DNA of 41,698 bases, taken from assembly GCA_947168395.1 (NCBI GenBank), contig CAMVLT010000031.1, forward strand, positions 1 through 41,698, in the 5' to 3' direction. Positions within the stretch are counted from its first letter, which is position 1, and the number at the start of each line of letters is the position of its first letter. Made by a program: the position numbers and the translations under genes. Under the pieces are notes generated by a model, which did not search any database, was not told the DNA's origin, and was given only the letters and a program-made list of their open reading frames with translations. This document shows, piece by piece, positions 15,553 through 25,083 of this stretch. The stretch comes from an uncultured Prevotellaceae bacterium (lineage in GTDB: Bacteria > Bacteroidota > Bacteroidia > Bacteroidales > Bacteroidaceae).

Positions 15553-16470
15553 ATGTGGCTGATTTTAGCATTTATGTCAGCAGCCCTCTTAGGGTGTTAC
15601 GATTCTTTCAAGAAACAAGCTTTGAAAGCCAACGCGGTAATTCCCGTGCTGTTTCTCAATACTTTGTTCTCGTCGCTCATTTTCCTGCCATGTATTTTGT
15701 TGAGCAGTAAGACCGATGTGCTCGATGGCAGCATCTTCTATGTGTCATCGGCTGGTTGGGAGGCTCACAAGTACATTGTGCTGAAAGCTGTCATCGTGTT
15801 GTCGAGTTGGGTGTTAGGATATTTCGGAATGAAACATCTTCCGCTAACTATCGTCGGCCCCATCAACGCCACACGGCCTGTGATGGTCCTCATCGGAGCC
15901 TTGCTGGTGTTCGGCGAACGGCTGAACGGGTGGCAGTGGATAGGTGTGCTGTTGGCCATTGTGTCGTTCTTCCTGCTGAGCCATAGCGGCAAGCGTGAAG
16001 GCATCGACTTCAAGCACGACCACTGGATTTATATGATAGTCGGAGCTGCAGCCCTTGGTGCTGTTAGCGCCCTATACGACAAGTTCCTGATGGGCCCCGT
16101 CAGCGAGGGTGGGGTGGGGCTTGACCGCATGCTGGTGCAGTCGTGGTATAACTTCTACCAGTGCCTCATGATGCTTGCCATGCTGTTGCTGCTGTGGTGG
16201 CCGAAACATAAGGAGACCACGCCGTTCCATTGGGCATGGTCTATCTTGGGGGTTAGCTTGTTTCTGTCCACGGCCGATTTCCTCTATTTCTATTCCCTGT
16301 CACTACCGTCGGCCATGATCAGCATCGTTTCGATGGTGCGTCGTGCCAGTGTTGTGGTCAGCTTCCTGTTTGGAGCCCTTTTCTTCCAAGAGAAGAACCT
16401 GCGTGCCAAGGCATTCGACATGGTTCTGGTGCTGCTCGGCATGGTGTTCCTCTATATCGGTTCCGAATGA
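15553..16470 (+). CDS. EamA/DMT-family transporter
   Basis: A 305-residue inner-membrane protein with about ten hydrophobic segments arranged as two five-span halves, as in the drug/metabolite transporter superfamily. The first half begins MWLILAFMSAALLGCYDSFKKQAL and includes LTIVGPINATRPVMVLIGALLVFGERL; the second half ends with SIVSMVRRASVVVSFLFGALFFQEK...DMVLVLLGMVFLY, the typical EamA end. Cargo cannot be predicted. It lies 12 bases after truA. Confidence 0.85.
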   Translation: MWLILAFMSAALLGCYDSFKKQALKANAVIPVLFLNTLFSSLIFLPCILLSSKTDVLDGSIFYVSSAGWEAHKYIVLKAVIVLSSWVLGYFGMKHLPLTIVGPINATRPVMVLIGALLVFGERLNGWQWIGVLLAIVSFFLLSHSGKREGIDFKHDHWIYMIVGAAALGAVSALYDKFLMGPVSEGGVGLDRMLVQSWYNFYQCLMMLAMLLLLWWPKHKETTPFHWAWSILGVSLFLSTADFLYFYSLSLPSAMISIVSMVRRASVVVSFLFGALFFQEKNLRAKAFDMVLVLLGMVFLYIGSE

Positions 16471-16551
16471 TGTGTGACGTTGAAAAGTTAAAAAACAACA
16501 AGGCACCACAATTTGTTGGGCGATACATTGTTGATTGTTCAATGTTTTTCG

Positions 16552-16559
16552 TACCTTTG
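16552..16559 (+). promoter_or_regulatory. -7 box of the fur-purA-hisS operon
   Basis: TACCTTTG, 24 bases before the fur ATG. TTG triplets at 16528-16533 lie 18-21 bases upstream, suitable as the -33 element. Confidence 0.65.
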
Positions 16560-16583
16560 CACGGGTTTATGAAGTGAATACTG

Positions 16584-17075
16584 ATGAAAGAAAGTGTTAA
16601 AACTGCTGTGGAGCGTATTCTCGACAGCTATTTGGAAATGAATAATCATCGCAGGACTCCTGAGCGTTATGCGATTTTGAATGCCGTATATGAAACGACG
16701 GGGCATTTCACACTCGATGAGTTAGGCGAGAAATTGGCACGCGACTATAAGTTTCCTGTCAGCAGGGCGACGTTGTACAACACGCTCAACCTGTTCATGG
16801 AATTGCGGTTGGTTATCCGTCATCGTTTCCAGGGTACAACGAAATATGAGGCTTGCTACGACAACAATTCCCATTGCCACCAGATGTGTACGGTCTGCGG
16901 CAAGGTCACCGAGGTGCGGTCGCCCGAAATTGTGAAGACCATTGAAGATATGCACTTGAAGCGTTTCAGGAAAGATGGCTTTACTTTATATATTTATGGC
17001 ATTTGCTCGACTTGTCAGGGCAAGATAACACGACAGAAAAAATTGAAGAATTCGACAAAAACAAATAACAAATGA
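16584..17075 (+). CDS. fur: Fur-family transcriptional repressor
   Basis: A 163-residue DNA-binding regulator. The winged-helix part has RRTPERYAILNAVYETTGHFTLDELGEKL and the recognition stretch FPVSRATLYNTLNLF. The metal-binding half carries HCHQMCTVCGKVTEV and a second pair in CSTCQGK, giving the two CxxC structural zinc sites of Fur/PerR proteins. Which metal or peroxide it senses cannot be told. Its TGA overlaps the purA ATG (ATGA). It could control feoAB at 26126, but no clear Fur box was identified there. Confidence 0.9.
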   Translation: MKESVKTAVERILDSYLEMNNHRRTPERYAILNAVYETTGHFTLDELGEKLARDYKFPVSRATLYNTLNLFMELRLVIRHRFQGTTKYEACYDNNSHCHQMCTVCGKVTEVRSPEIVKTIEDMHLKRFRKDGFTLYIYGICSTCQGKITRQKKLKNSTKTNNK

Positions 17076-18343
17076 ATCAAGGTAAAGTTGACGTCCTGCT
17101 GGGATTGCAGTGGGGCGATGAAGGAAAAGGCAAGGTGGTCGATGTGCTGACCCCTAAGTATGATGTTATTGCCCGTTTTCAGGGCGGTCCAAATGCCGGC
17201 CACACGCTGGAGTTCGAAGGCCAGAAGTACGTGTTGCGCTCTATCCCCTCGGGTATCTTTCAGGGTGGTAAGGTCAATATCATCGGCAATGGTGTGGTGC
17301 TGGCTCCCGACCTCTTCATGGACGAAGCCAAGGCATTGGAAGAGAGCGGCCACGAATTGAGAAGCCGTCTGCACATATCCAAGAAGGCACACCTTATCAT
17401 GCCGACACACCGCGTGCTCGATGCCGCATACGAGGCACAGAAAGGCAAGAACAAAGTGGGTACCACCGGAAAGGGCATTGGTCCGACCTATACAGACAAG
17501 GTAAGCCGCAACGGACTGCGTGTAGGCGACATCCTTGAGAACTTTGAGGAAAAATACGCCGCAGCCAAAGCCCGCCACGAGGCTATCCTGCAGTCGCTCG
17601 GCTTTGAGTATGATATCGCGGAGGTGGAGAAAAAGTGGCTGGAAGGTATTGACTACCTGCGCCAGTTCCCCATCGTTGACTCCGAGCACGAGATTAACCA
17701 TATCCTGCGCAGCGGCAAGAGCGTGCTCTGCGAGGGTGCCCAAGGCACGATGCTCGACGTTGATTTTGGCTCGTATCCCTTCGTCACTTCCTCTAATACC
17801 ATCTGCGCCGGAGCCTGCACAGGTCTTGGTATCGGCCCCAACAAGATTGGCGATGTCTACGGTATTATGAAGGCTTATTGTACCCGCGTCGGTGCCGGGC
17901 CGTTCCCCACGGAACTGTTCGACGAGACGGGCAAGCTCATACGTGACCTGGGCCATGAGTATGGCGCCGTTACGGGTCGTGAGCGCCGTTGTGGCTGGAT
18001 TGACCTCGTTGCCCTGAAATATTCCATTATGGTCAACGGCGTGACGAAGCTTATCATGATGAAGAGCGACGTGCTTGACGGCTTCGACACCATCAAGGCC
18101 TGCGTAGCCTACAAGCAGAACGGGCATGAGATTGACTATTTCCCATACAACATTGAGGACGGCATTGAACCCGTCTACCGCGAGCTGCCCGGATGGAAGA
18201 CCGATATGACGCAGTTCACCTCTGAGAACCAGTTCCCGAAGGAGTTCTCTGACTATATCGCTTTCCTCGAAGAGCAACTCGAAACTCCAATCTGTATCAT
18301 CAGCATCGGCCCCGACCGTGACCAAACCATTGTCCGCAAATGA
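17072..18343 (+). CDS. purA: Adenylosuccinate synthetase
   Basis: A 423-residue enzyme that joins IMP and aspartate using GTP, the first committed step to AMP. The N-terminus holds [13 protein letters not shown] with catalytic Asp16 and the phosphate loop. [45 protein letters not shown] and [17 protein letters not shown] are all present in order. Length is normal. It is joined by 4-base overlaps to fur before it and hisS after it. Confidence 0.97.
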   Translation: MNQGKVDVLLGLQWGDEGKGKVVDVLTPKYDVIARFQGGPNAGHTLEFEGQKYVLRSIPSGIFQGGKVNIIGNGVVLAPDLFMDEAKALEESGHELRSRLHISKKAHLIMPTHRVLDAAYEAQKGKNKVGTTGKGIGPTYTDKVSRNGLRVGDILENFEEKYAAAKARHEAILQSLGFEYDIAEVEKKWLEGIDYLRQFPIVDSEHEINHILRSGKSVLCEGAQGTMLDVDFGSYPFVTSSNTICAGACTGLGIGPNKIGDVYGIMKAYCTRVGAGPFPTELFDETGKLIRDLGHEYGAVTGRERRCGWIDLVALKYSIMVNGVTKLIMMKSDVLDGFDTIKACVAYKQNGHEIDYFPYNIEDGIEPVYRELPGWKTDMTQFTSENQFPKEFSDYIAFLEEQLETPICIISIGPDRDQTIVRK

Positions 18344-19710
18344 AACCTTCAATTCCCAAAGGAACGCGTGATTTTGGGCCACAGGAGATGGCCAAGCGCA
18401 ACTATATTTTCAATACCATACGGCAAGTGTACGAACTCTATGGCTTCCAGCAGATAGAGACACCAGCAATGGAAACCCTTCAGACGCTGATGGGTAAGTA
18501 TGGCGAGGAGGGTGACAAACTGCTGTTCAAGGTATTGAACTCAGGCGATTTCCTGAACAAGGTTAGCGACGACGAACTGCACGAGCGCAATGCCCTGCAC
18601 CTGGCTGCCAAACTGTGCGAGAAAGGCTTGCGTTACGACCTTACCGTACCTTTTGCCCGCTACGTGGTGATGCACCGCGAGGAGCTGCAGCTGCCTTTCA
18701 AACGCTACCAAATGCAGCCCGTCTGGCGTGCCGACCGTCCGCAGAAAGGCCGCTACCGTGAGTTTTGGCAGTTCGATGGCGATATCGTCGGCTCCGACTC
18801 CCTGCTCAACGAGGTGGAGCTGATGCAGATTGTCGACGCCGTGTTCACCCGTTTCGGTGTTCGTGTACAGATTAAGATTAACAATCGCAAGATTCTCAGC
18901 GGCATTGCCGAGGTCATTGGTGCTGCCGACAAGATTGTAGATATCACCGTTGCTATCGACAAGCTCGACAAGATAGGCATCGATAACGTCAATGCCGAAC
19001 TGCGTGAGGACGGCCTTACCGATGAGCAGATTCAGAAGCTGCAGCCCATCATCCTGCTTGACGGTACGAACGAGAAGAAGCTTAGCACTATAGCCGATGT
19101 CTTGAAAGAAAGCGAGACCGGTCTCAAAGGCGTTGAGGAAATCCGCTTTATACTCAGTTCGTTATGCGGCGGTGCTGCCGTTGCCCTTCACAATGAGCTG
19201 CAGCTCGACCTTACCCTTGCTCGCGGCTTGAACTACTATACCGGTGCTATCTTCGAGGTGAAGGCTCTCGACGTGGAGATAGGCTCTATCACAGGCGGTG
19301 GCCGCTACGACAACCTCACCGGAATCTTCGGCATGCCAGGTATTTCAGGCGTTGGCATCAGTTTCGGCGTGGACCGCATCTACGACGTGCTAAACGCACT
19401 CGACGCCTATCCCAAGGATGCGACCAACGGTACCCGACTGCTGTTCATCAACTTTGGTGATAGCGAGACGGCGTACTGCATGCCTGTGGCGGCCAAGGCC
19501 CGACAGGCTGGCATCCGCACGGAAGTGTTTCCTGATGCTGCGAAGATGAAGAAGCAGATGTCATACGCCAACGCCAAGCAGATTCCCTTTGTGGCATTGG
19601 CCGGTGAGAACGAAATCAACGAGGGCAAGTTCACCCTGAAGAACATGCTGACAGGCGAGCAACAACTATTGTCACCCGACGAGTTAATAGAGACCGTCCT
19701 GTCCTGTTAA
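18340..19710 (+). CDS. hisS: Histidyl-tRNA synthetase
   Basis: A 456-residue class II synthetase that charges tRNA-His. Motif 1 region follows [18 protein letters not shown]. Motif 2 is seen in [28 protein letters not shown]. The histidine-specific [15 protein letters not shown] and motif 3 [14 protein letters not shown] follow, then an anticodon-binding domain. The start ATG overlaps the purA stop. At the 3' end its TAA overlaps, on the opposite strand, the stop of the GH106 gene (shared TTAA at 19707-19710), leaving no room for a terminator. Confidence 0.96.
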   Translation: MKPSIPKGTRDFGPQEMAKRNYIFNTIRQVYELYGFQQIETPAMETLQTLMGKYGEEGDKLLFKVLNSGDFLNKVSDDELHERNALHLAAKLCEKGLRYDLTVPFARYVVMHREELQLPFKRYQMQPVWRADRPQKGRYREFWQFDGDIVGSDSLLNEVELMQIVDAVFTRFGVRVQIKINNRKILSGIAEVIGAADKIVDITVAIDKLDKIGIDNVNAELREDGLTDEQIQKLQPIILLDGTNEKKLSTIADVLKESETGLKGVEEIRFILSSLCGGAAVALHNELQLDLTLARGLNYYTGAIFEVKALDVEIGSITGGGRYDNLTGIFGMPGISGVGISFGVDRIYDVLNALDAYPKDATNGTRLLFINFGDSETAYCMPVAAKARQAGIRTEVFPDAAKMKKQMSYANAKQIPFVALAGENEINEGKFTLKNMLTGEQQLLSPDELIETVLSC

Positions 19711-22349
19711 TACTTAATGAGTCTGACCTCAGAGTTAAGACCACTTGGAACGGGTTCCCACTCGTTGTAAGTGGTCTTTTTGTAGTTGATGTCCACAACA
19801 TTGATTTCCTCCATCTTGCGCCATTTCACACCCTTGCGATCGAGGTCGGCGATGCGGTTGGCGGGGAGGTTGGTCACCTCGATGCGGATTTCATTGTCGC
19901 CCTTCTTCAGCGCGTTCTTGCAGTCGAGGACGAAGGGTACGCTCCAGGCACAGCCTATGAACTCTCCATTGATATAGACACGGGCAGACTCGCGCACGTC
20001 ACCGAGGTCTATTAGCCAGCCAGCAGTACCCTTGATGTCCTTTTCCGACAGGCGGACATGGGTAGTGTAGATGCCGGTGCCCATGGTGACTGCAGCCGAT
20101 TCGTCCAGCGTCTCCCAAGTCTGTAACTTGTCGAGCGTGAAGGTCTTTTCTACCTTTGGCGCTTCTTCGGTGAAAGAGAGCGTCCAAGGCCCGGGTAATG
20201 ATATACCGTCAGTCCATTGGGGGGTATGGGAATCATGGGACTTATGAGCCCCGTTTGCTTCATTAAATGTTTGCAGAATCCTCGACTCCCCAGACCTTAG
20301 ACTGATGACAAGACCATGCTGGTCGAAGGTAGCGGGAGTGGTGTCACCATTCAGGGGATTGAACCACACGGCATCCTTGAAGTCGACGGCTAACGGCTCA
20401 ATGGTGTTGATGTCGTCGGGCGTAAGGTTAGCCATGAAATAATGATAGCCCGTCGGATTACTGCGGCGGATAGCCTTCAGGCCACATTCCGTCTTGATGG
20501 CTTCAGGGGTGGCAGCCTGCCGTAGCGTCGCGGCGTCTATATTATAAAAGATGTGAGCACCCTGCGCCTTCAGTTGGCCAATGTGGGCTTTGACGTTCTC
20601 GGGCATATTGCCTGAGCCTGGGATGATGAGTCCCTTGTAATGGGTGCCAGCTTTGGTGACGAGCATACCATCCCGACAAGTGACGCCCATCAGCAGTCGC
20701 TCAGAGATGTAGTCGCAGTCGAAGCCAGCGCGGTCGATGTCGAGGATGGTCTTGATGAACTCTGGTGCCAGGCTGCCCATCGCGTGAATGGAGAACTGCA
20801 TGAGCAGCTTACCAAGGTTCTTCTGCCACATATCGCGTACAGGCAACAGCACGAGGAAGTCATTATCGGGCTCTCCCCACTGCAGGAACGACTGACAGCG
20901 TTCCACATACTGCATGAAATAGGGCGCATCGCGCCAAATCGAGTTCGTGGGCGACATATCAATGGAGGCATAAAACTTCCAGCCCGGCCAGGGGTCGTCC
21001 TTGGGCGAGTAGCACGTACCGTGGAAGAACATGTGGTTAACGCCGGCGCAGAACATCAGGTCGAGGTCGGGTTTCAGCTGCGATAGTGACGTACGGAAGT
21101 GCTCGGTCAGCCACGTAAAGGTCTCGCTCGACGTGTAAGGCTTGCCACAGACATGGGCTGCCGACGGGGCGTACTTGAACATAGAGTAGTCGGAGTCGTT
21201 CTTGCGCGTCTTGCCAGGGTCGGTTCGCAGGCCTTTGATGCCGAAATCGGAAAGTCCGAAGCCCTCAATCTCAGGAATATCCACGGCGGCGTAGCAGTCG
21301 ATGAGGTTGGCGGGCGAGCCGTGTGCCTGGTTGCGGGTAATGGCTCCATGCTTATGTGCCCACGCAGTCCATTGCTCGGTGAAGTTCTCCAAGAGCAGGT
21401 CGCCCAGCGTCTCGCGGTAGTCGCTGATGGTTTGAGGCTTGCGTTTTGAGTTTTGAGAATTATTTATCAGGTCAGGCAAATGCTCTTCGAGCTTGTAGCC
21501 ACGCCGCTTCTCAAATTCCTCGAAGAGCGTGGGCGTCCATGTGGCGTCGGCCACCTCATACGAATCGTTGAAGAATGTGTGAGGGTAGGGGGTGTGGGTA
21601 CGCTCGAAGGCCTCCTCGATGTGGCGAAGATAATTCGCCACCGCACGGCGGTCGAAGTGGTCGATGACCAAGCCTTCACCACCGGGCGCAGCACGCTTTA
21701 CCTTCATCACGCCGTAGCGGATGTAGACGGCGATGACACGCCACTCGTCCTGCTTCTTCGTGCCCTTGGGGGCCTTCCACGTCAACTGGCCGTTCTGCAT
21801 GGCCGATGTCACATCAATGGCACCATTAGCACCATAAACCATGACCTTTTGCAGCCGTGAGTACTTGCGGTCTTTCTCTGGCACTTGCAACTGCAAACCC
21901 TCTACCTTCTTGCCTGTGAACGTGGTATCGACGAACAACACCTTGCAGGCACTTTCCTCCAACGGCACCCAAGGCCCGCCGAATGGCCAGCCAGTACCCG
22001 TTGCCATATCCAGCTCGATGCCGTTCTCCTTGCATTGTTCCTGCGTGTAGCGCAACATTTCCATCCACTTGTCGCTCAGATAGGGAATGTTGTTCGCATC
22101 GTTGCCCTGCACCCCGTAGATGGGTGTTATCTCCACCGCCCCGATGCCGTGGTCGGCATACTGCTTCAGGTTCCACTTCAGGTTCTCCTTATCTACTGCC
22201 GAACCGAGCCACCACCAGCGGGCGCCGGGCTTGGCTTCTGGGGTGGGCGTTGACCAGGATTGCGCTACTGCGTAGCTAAATGATAAATGATAAATGATAA
22301 ATGATAAAACTAACAGTATCAGTTTGTTAGCGGGTTGCTTCATTGTCAT
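19707..22349 (-). CDS. GH106-type alpha-L-rhamnosidase, secreted
   Basis: An 880-residue exported glycosidase resembling family GH106, which releases rhamnose from rhamnogalacturonan and related glycans. The mature N-terminus has [21 protein letters not shown], then [16 protein letters not shown] and [14 protein letters not shown]. The C-terminal ~150 residues form a galactose-binding-like sandwich (LPGPWTLSF...[14 protein letters not shown]). The signal peptide is made from a repeat: [10 protein letters not shown] is encoded by TAAATGA heptads read in reverse, and SYAVAQ by the adjoining hairpin. ATG 22349 (or 22343) lies inside the 3' end of the S23-type gene. It follows the CE12 gene in one minus-strand run, consistent with pectin breakdown. 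Family assignment is by remembered pattern. Confidence 0.8.
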   Translation of the reverse strand: MTMKQPANKLILLVLSFIIYHLSFSYAVAQSWSTPTPEAKPGARWWWLGSAVDKENLKWNLKQYADHGIGAVEITPIYGVQGNDANNIPYLSDKWMEMLRYTQEQCKENGIELDMATGTGWPFGGPWVPLEESACKVLFVDTTFTGKKVEGLQLQVPEKDRKYSRLQKVMVYGANGAIDVTSAMQNGQLTWKAPKGTKKQDEWRVIAVYIRYGVMKVKRAAPGGEGLVIDHFDRRAVANYLRHIEEAFERTHTPYPHTFFNDSYEVADATWTPTLFEEFEKRRGYKLEEHLPDLINNSQNSKRKPQTISDYRETLGDLLLENFTEQWTAWAHKHGAITRNQAHGSPANLIDCYAAVDIPEIEGFGLSDFGIKGLRTDPGKTRKNDSDYSMFKYAPSAAHVCGKPYTSSETFTWLTEHFRTSLSQLKPDLDLMFCAGVNHMFFHGTCYSPKDDPWPGWKFYASIDMSPTNSIWRDAPYFMQYVERCQSFLQWGEPDNDFLVLLPVRDMWQKNLGKLLMQFSIHAMGSLAPEFIKTILDIDRAGFDCDYISERLLMGVTCRDGMLVTKAGTHYKGLIIPGSGNMPENVKAHIGQLKAQGAHIFYNIDAATLRQAATPEAIKTECGLKAIRRSNPTGYHYFMANLTPDDINTIEPLAVDFKDAVWFNPLNGDTTPATFDQHGLVISLRSGESRILQTFNEANGAHKSHDSHTPQWTDGISLPGPWTLSFTEEAPKVEKTFTLDKLQTWETLDESAAVTMGTGIYTTHVRLSEKDIKGTAGWLIDLGDVRESARVYINGEFIGCAWSVPFVLDCKNALKKGDNEIRIEVTNLPANRIADLDRKGVKWRKMEEINVVDINYKKTTYNEWEPVPSGLNSEVRLIKY
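22264..22304 (+). repeat. Hairpin plus TAAATGA heptads (copy 3) in the GH106 signal sequence
   Basis: A GCTAC-TGC-GTAGC hairpin (22264-22276) abuts four perfect TAAATGA units (22277-22304). It faces copy 4 (22701-22746) in inverted orientation, with the S23-type gene between them. Confidence 0.9.
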
Positions 22350-22698
22350 TGTTTTTTGTTGTTTTAATGGTCGAAATAAGAATTCGGATTATCTCATCTA
22401 CATCCTCCTTCAAAGACATATACATTTTCTCCTCTAAATGATTGGTTCTATATAGAATCACTAACCAATACGATGTCTCACTGGCTTCTTTCAGAGCAAT
22501 TCCCAGTTTACTGACAAAATCAGCCCTGCTCTGTCCTTGTACGGCCTCATGAATATTAGCACCAATACTGGTTCCGCTTCTGAATACTTGCTTTGACATA
22601 ACATACTCCTTTTTCTCATTGCAAAGATAATTGTAGCAATTAACAATTCTGATAGCAAAAGAAATGGATTTATCCAGCAGTATATTGTTTTTAGTCAT
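22327..22698 (-). CDS. Four-helix-bundle protein (23S rRNA intervening-sequence / S23 type)
   Basis: A 123-residue, almost wholly helical protein of the family first found inside 23S rRNA intervening sequences (TIGR02436-type). FAIRIVNCYNYL, KQVFRSGTSIGANIHEAVQGQSRADFVSKLGIALKEASETSYWL and the acidic last helix are typical. DGR Avd proteins share this fold and bind nucleic acid; whether this one does is unknown. It is not in an rRNA gene here. It is more AT-rich than its neighbours and lies exactly between two inverted hairpin-heptad elements. Its last 23 bases overlap the GH106 start. Confidence 0.88.
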   Translation of the reverse strand: MTKNNILLDKSISFAIRIVNCYNYLCNEKKEYVMSKQVFRSGTSIGANIHEAVQGQSRADFVSKLGIALKEASETSYWLVILYRTNHLEEKMYMSLKEDVDEIIRILISTIKTTKNNDNEATR

Positions 22699-22700
22699 AA

Positions 22701-22746
22701 CTATTTCTCATTTCTCATTTCTCATTTCTCATTTAGGGCGAAGCCC
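22701..22746 (-). repeat. Hairpin plus TAAATGA heptads (copy 4) upstream of the S23-type gene
   Basis: On the minus strand: GGGC-TTC-GCCC hairpin (22746-22736), then TAAATGA, three GAAATGA units and GAAATAG (22735-22701), ending three bases before the S23-type ATG. The hairpin starts three bases after the CE12 stop. Confidence 0.9.
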
Positions 22747-22748
22747 GC

Positions 22749-23981
22749 TTAGTTTCCGTCAGGTTTAACAATATCTTTTATTGGTGACGGTGCCCACTTG
22801 AAGGTCTGCCAGTCATCGGGGTGGGCGGGGTTGAAGTCCTGCCAGTCGGGGCGCAGGTATTTAACGATGGGCAGCTGTAGCTGCTTCATGCCCATGACCA
22901 CGCACTTGGCCACCTCGTAGGCTCCGTATGGATTGAAATGCGTGTTGTCGGCCAGTTCGCGGCCATACAACTCCTTGGGGTAGTGGACGAGGGCCCGCTT
23001 GGAGTCCTCGAATCCGAGGGTCTCGAAGAAGGTTTTCGTCATCTGGTTAAGGTCGATGACGGGCACTTTCTCGCGCTCGGCGACGCTCTTCATGGCAGCG
23101 GGGAATTCGCCGTGAGTATTCTTGATAGTCTTGTTGTCGGCCTCAAAGGCACGGCGTTGTGTCGGTGTGCAGAATACGATGTCGGCACCTTTCGAGCGCA
23201 CTTGGTCGATGAATATTTTCAGATTGTAGACGTAGTGATACCACGCTCCGTCGCCCGGCCGCTTCTCTTTCTCGTCGTTGTGGCCAAATTCGGCTATTAC
23301 GATGTCACCTTTCTTCAGCGTAGTCATAATCTTGTCCAACCGACCGCCGGCAATGAATGTGCGGGCTGTCAGTCCGCTCTCGGCATGGTTCGAGATAGCT
23401 ACCTCGGGGCCGAACCAACGGGTAATCATTTGTCCCCACGATGCCCACGGCTCGCTGTTCTGGTCGACGACGGTGGAGTTGCCGCAAAGATAGATGGTAG
23501 GAACTTGGTCGTTGCGCTCAATGTGGATGGACTGTACGGCCGGAGCGTCACCGTTGAACTCCAATGTCAGCTTGTCGTCCCAAGCCAAATACTCCTTCTC
23601 ACGGTCTTTGATGCGTACCTGTGTCTTGTCGTCGATGCGTGGCGAACGCTTGTTGACCACAAAATCAAACGTCTGGAACTTGCCTTTAGGTGTAGCTGCG
23701 TTGTGAATCATCAGTCTCCGGCCCTCGGCACGGACGGTCGTCTCGCCGGCTTTCTTCTTGGAGCCGAGCACCACCCGAACCATGTAGTTGCCGTCGTCCA
23801 CCTTCACGGAAAAGTAGAAGGGCTCACCAGGTTTCTTCTTATCAGGGGCTGGTACGATGTCGTAACCATACCCCGACTCGGCATTGTACACAGGTTGCGG
23901 CTTTGTCATGTCAAAGTCAAACGTCTGGGCCATAGCTGAAAGTGGCAGTATGGTCCAAAGTAGCATTAGTTTTCTCCTCAT
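22749..23981 (-). CDS. Rhamnogalacturonan acetylesterase (CE12, SGNH hydrolase)
   Basis: A 410-residue secreted esterase that removes acetyl groups from the rhamnogalacturonan-I backbone. ATG at 23981 gives the signal peptide MRRKLMLLWTILPLSAMAQ; the longer frame (to 24104) would overlap hisB by 98 bases. Residues ~20-150 are an N-terminal beta-sandwich. The SGNH domain shows block I YLCGNSTVVDQ (Ser nucleophile), the glycine block HAESGLTARTF, block III FGHND, and block V NTHFNPYGA with the catalytic His. It follows hisB by 25 bases. With the GH106 enzyme it forms a small pectin-degrading pair; no SusC/SusD genes are nearby. Confidence 0.88.
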   Translation of the reverse strand: MRRKLMLLWTILPLSAMAQTFDFDMTKPQPVYNAESGYGYDIVPAPDKKKPGEPFYFSVKVDDGNYMVRVVLGSKKKAGETTVRAEGRRLMIHNAATPKGKFQTFDFVVNKRSPRIDDKTQVRIKDREKEYLAWDDKLTLEFNGDAPAVQSIHIERNDQVPTIYLCGNSTVVDQNSEPWASWGQMITRWFGPEVAISNHAESGLTARTFIAGGRLDKIMTTLKKGDIVIAEFGHNDEKEKRPGDGAWYHYVYNLKIFIDQVRSKGADIVFCTPTQRRAFEADNKTIKNTHGEFPAAMKSVAEREKVPVIDLNQMTKTFFETLGFEDSKRALVHYPKELYGRELADNTHFNPYGAYEVAKCVVMGMKQLQLPIVKYLRPDWQDFNPAHPDDWQTFKWAPSPIKDIVKPDGN

Positions 23982-24006
23982 AGTAAGTAGTTGATTCGTT
24001 TGTCTG

Positions 24007-25083
24007 TTATAACATTCCTTTCGTGGAAGGCAGTTGGTAGTGGTAGATGTCGCGGTGGACAGCCATGCGCAGCGAACGGGCGAGGGCCTTGAATATTCCC
24101 TCAATCTTGTGGTGCTCGTTCTGCCCCTCGGCCTTGATATTGAGATTCATCTTGGCGGCGTCGCTCAGGCTTTTGAAGAAGTGGAGGAACATCTCCGTAG
24201 GCACGTCGCCAACACGTTCGCGCTTGAACTCCGCATCCCAAACCAGCCACGGACGTCCGCCGAAGTCGAGGGCGACCGAGCACAGACAGTCGTCCATTGG
24301 CAGCGAGTAGCCGTACCGCTCTATGCCGCGTTTGTCGCCGAGGGCACGCAGCAGGCAGTCACCTAAGGCCAGAGCGGTGTCTTCAATGGTATGGTGTTCG
24401 TCCACGTGCAGGTCGCCCTGTGTATGAACCGTGAGATCCATCATACCGTGACGGCCTATCTGCTCCAGCATGTGGTCAAAGAATCCCAGTCCTGTCTGGA
24501 TGTCGCATTGTCCGGTGCCGTCAAGGTTCACCTTGATATAGATGTCAGTCTCCTTGGTGGTGCGACGTGTCTCGGCTATACGCTCACCGGCAAACAGCAG
24601 TTGGGCAATCTTTTCCCAAGTCATGCCGTCGCGTCCCAATATCAGGCATTTGCATCCGATGTTGCGGGCCAGCTGGGCGTCGGTCTCGCGGTCGCCGATG
24701 ACGTAGCTGTTGGCAATGTCGTATTGCGGGTCGTTCATGTATTTCTCCACCATGCCCGTTCCCGGCTTGCGTGTCGGGGCGTTGTCCTCGGGGAAGTGGC
24801 GGTCTATGAGCTGCTCGTCGAAGGTGATGCCCTCATCCTCCAAGGCCTGCATGATAAAGTTGTGGACGGGCCAGAAGGTGTCCTCCGGGAACGATGCCGT
24901 GCCCAGACCGTCCTGGTTGCTGACCATGACGAAGCGGAAGTCCAGGTTGCGGCGTATGAAGCCCAGGTGCTGGAACATGCCTTCCGTGAAGCGCAGCTTT
25001 TCGAAGGCGTCTATCTGTTCGTCCTCTGGCTCACGTATGAGTGTGCCGTCGCGGTCAATAAAGAGTATTCTTTGTCTTTTCAT
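24007..25083 (-). CDS. hisB: Bifunctional histidinol-phosphatase / imidazoleglycerol-phosphate dehydratase
   Basis: A 358-residue two-domain enzyme for two steps of histidine synthesis. The N-terminal HAD phosphatase has FIDRDGTLI with Asp10 and Asp12, and [17 protein letters not shown]. The C-terminal dehydratase has [47 protein letters not shown] and [17 protein letters not shown], including the manganese-binding histidines. This fusion is known from enterics and Bacteroidetes. It overlaps the upstream membrane-protein gene by 29 bases. No other his genes are present, so it is detached from any his operon here. Confidence 0.95.
   Translation of the reverse strand: MKRQRILFIDRDGTLIREPEDEQIDAFEKLRFTEGMFQHLGFIRRNLDFRFVMVSNQDGLGTASFPEDTFWPVHNFIMQALEDEGITFDEQLIDRHFPEDNAPTRKPGTGMVEKYMNDPQYDIANSYVIGDRETDAQLARNIGCKCLILGRDGMTWEKIAQLLFAGERIAETRRTTKETDIYIKVNLDGTGQCDIQTGLGFFDHMLEQIGRHGMMDLTVHTQGDLHVDEHHTIEDTALALGDCLLRALGDKRGIERYGYSLPMDDCLCSVALDFGGRPWLVWDAEFKRERVGDVPTEMFLHFFKSLSDAAKMNLNIKAEGQNEHHKIEGIFKALARSLRMAVHRDIYHYQLPSTKGML

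Noticed and set aside
16569..16577. Two-codon upstream frame (ATG AAG TGA) before fur
   Set aside because: Too short to distinguish from chance in an AT-rich leader.
17015..18382. 455-residue open frame on the minus strand opposite purA
   Set aside because: Antisense shadow of purA with no domain signature; purA shows all catalytic motifs.
23982..24104. N-terminal extension of the CE12 gene
   Set aside because: It would overlap hisB and bury the signal peptide that begins at ATG 23981.
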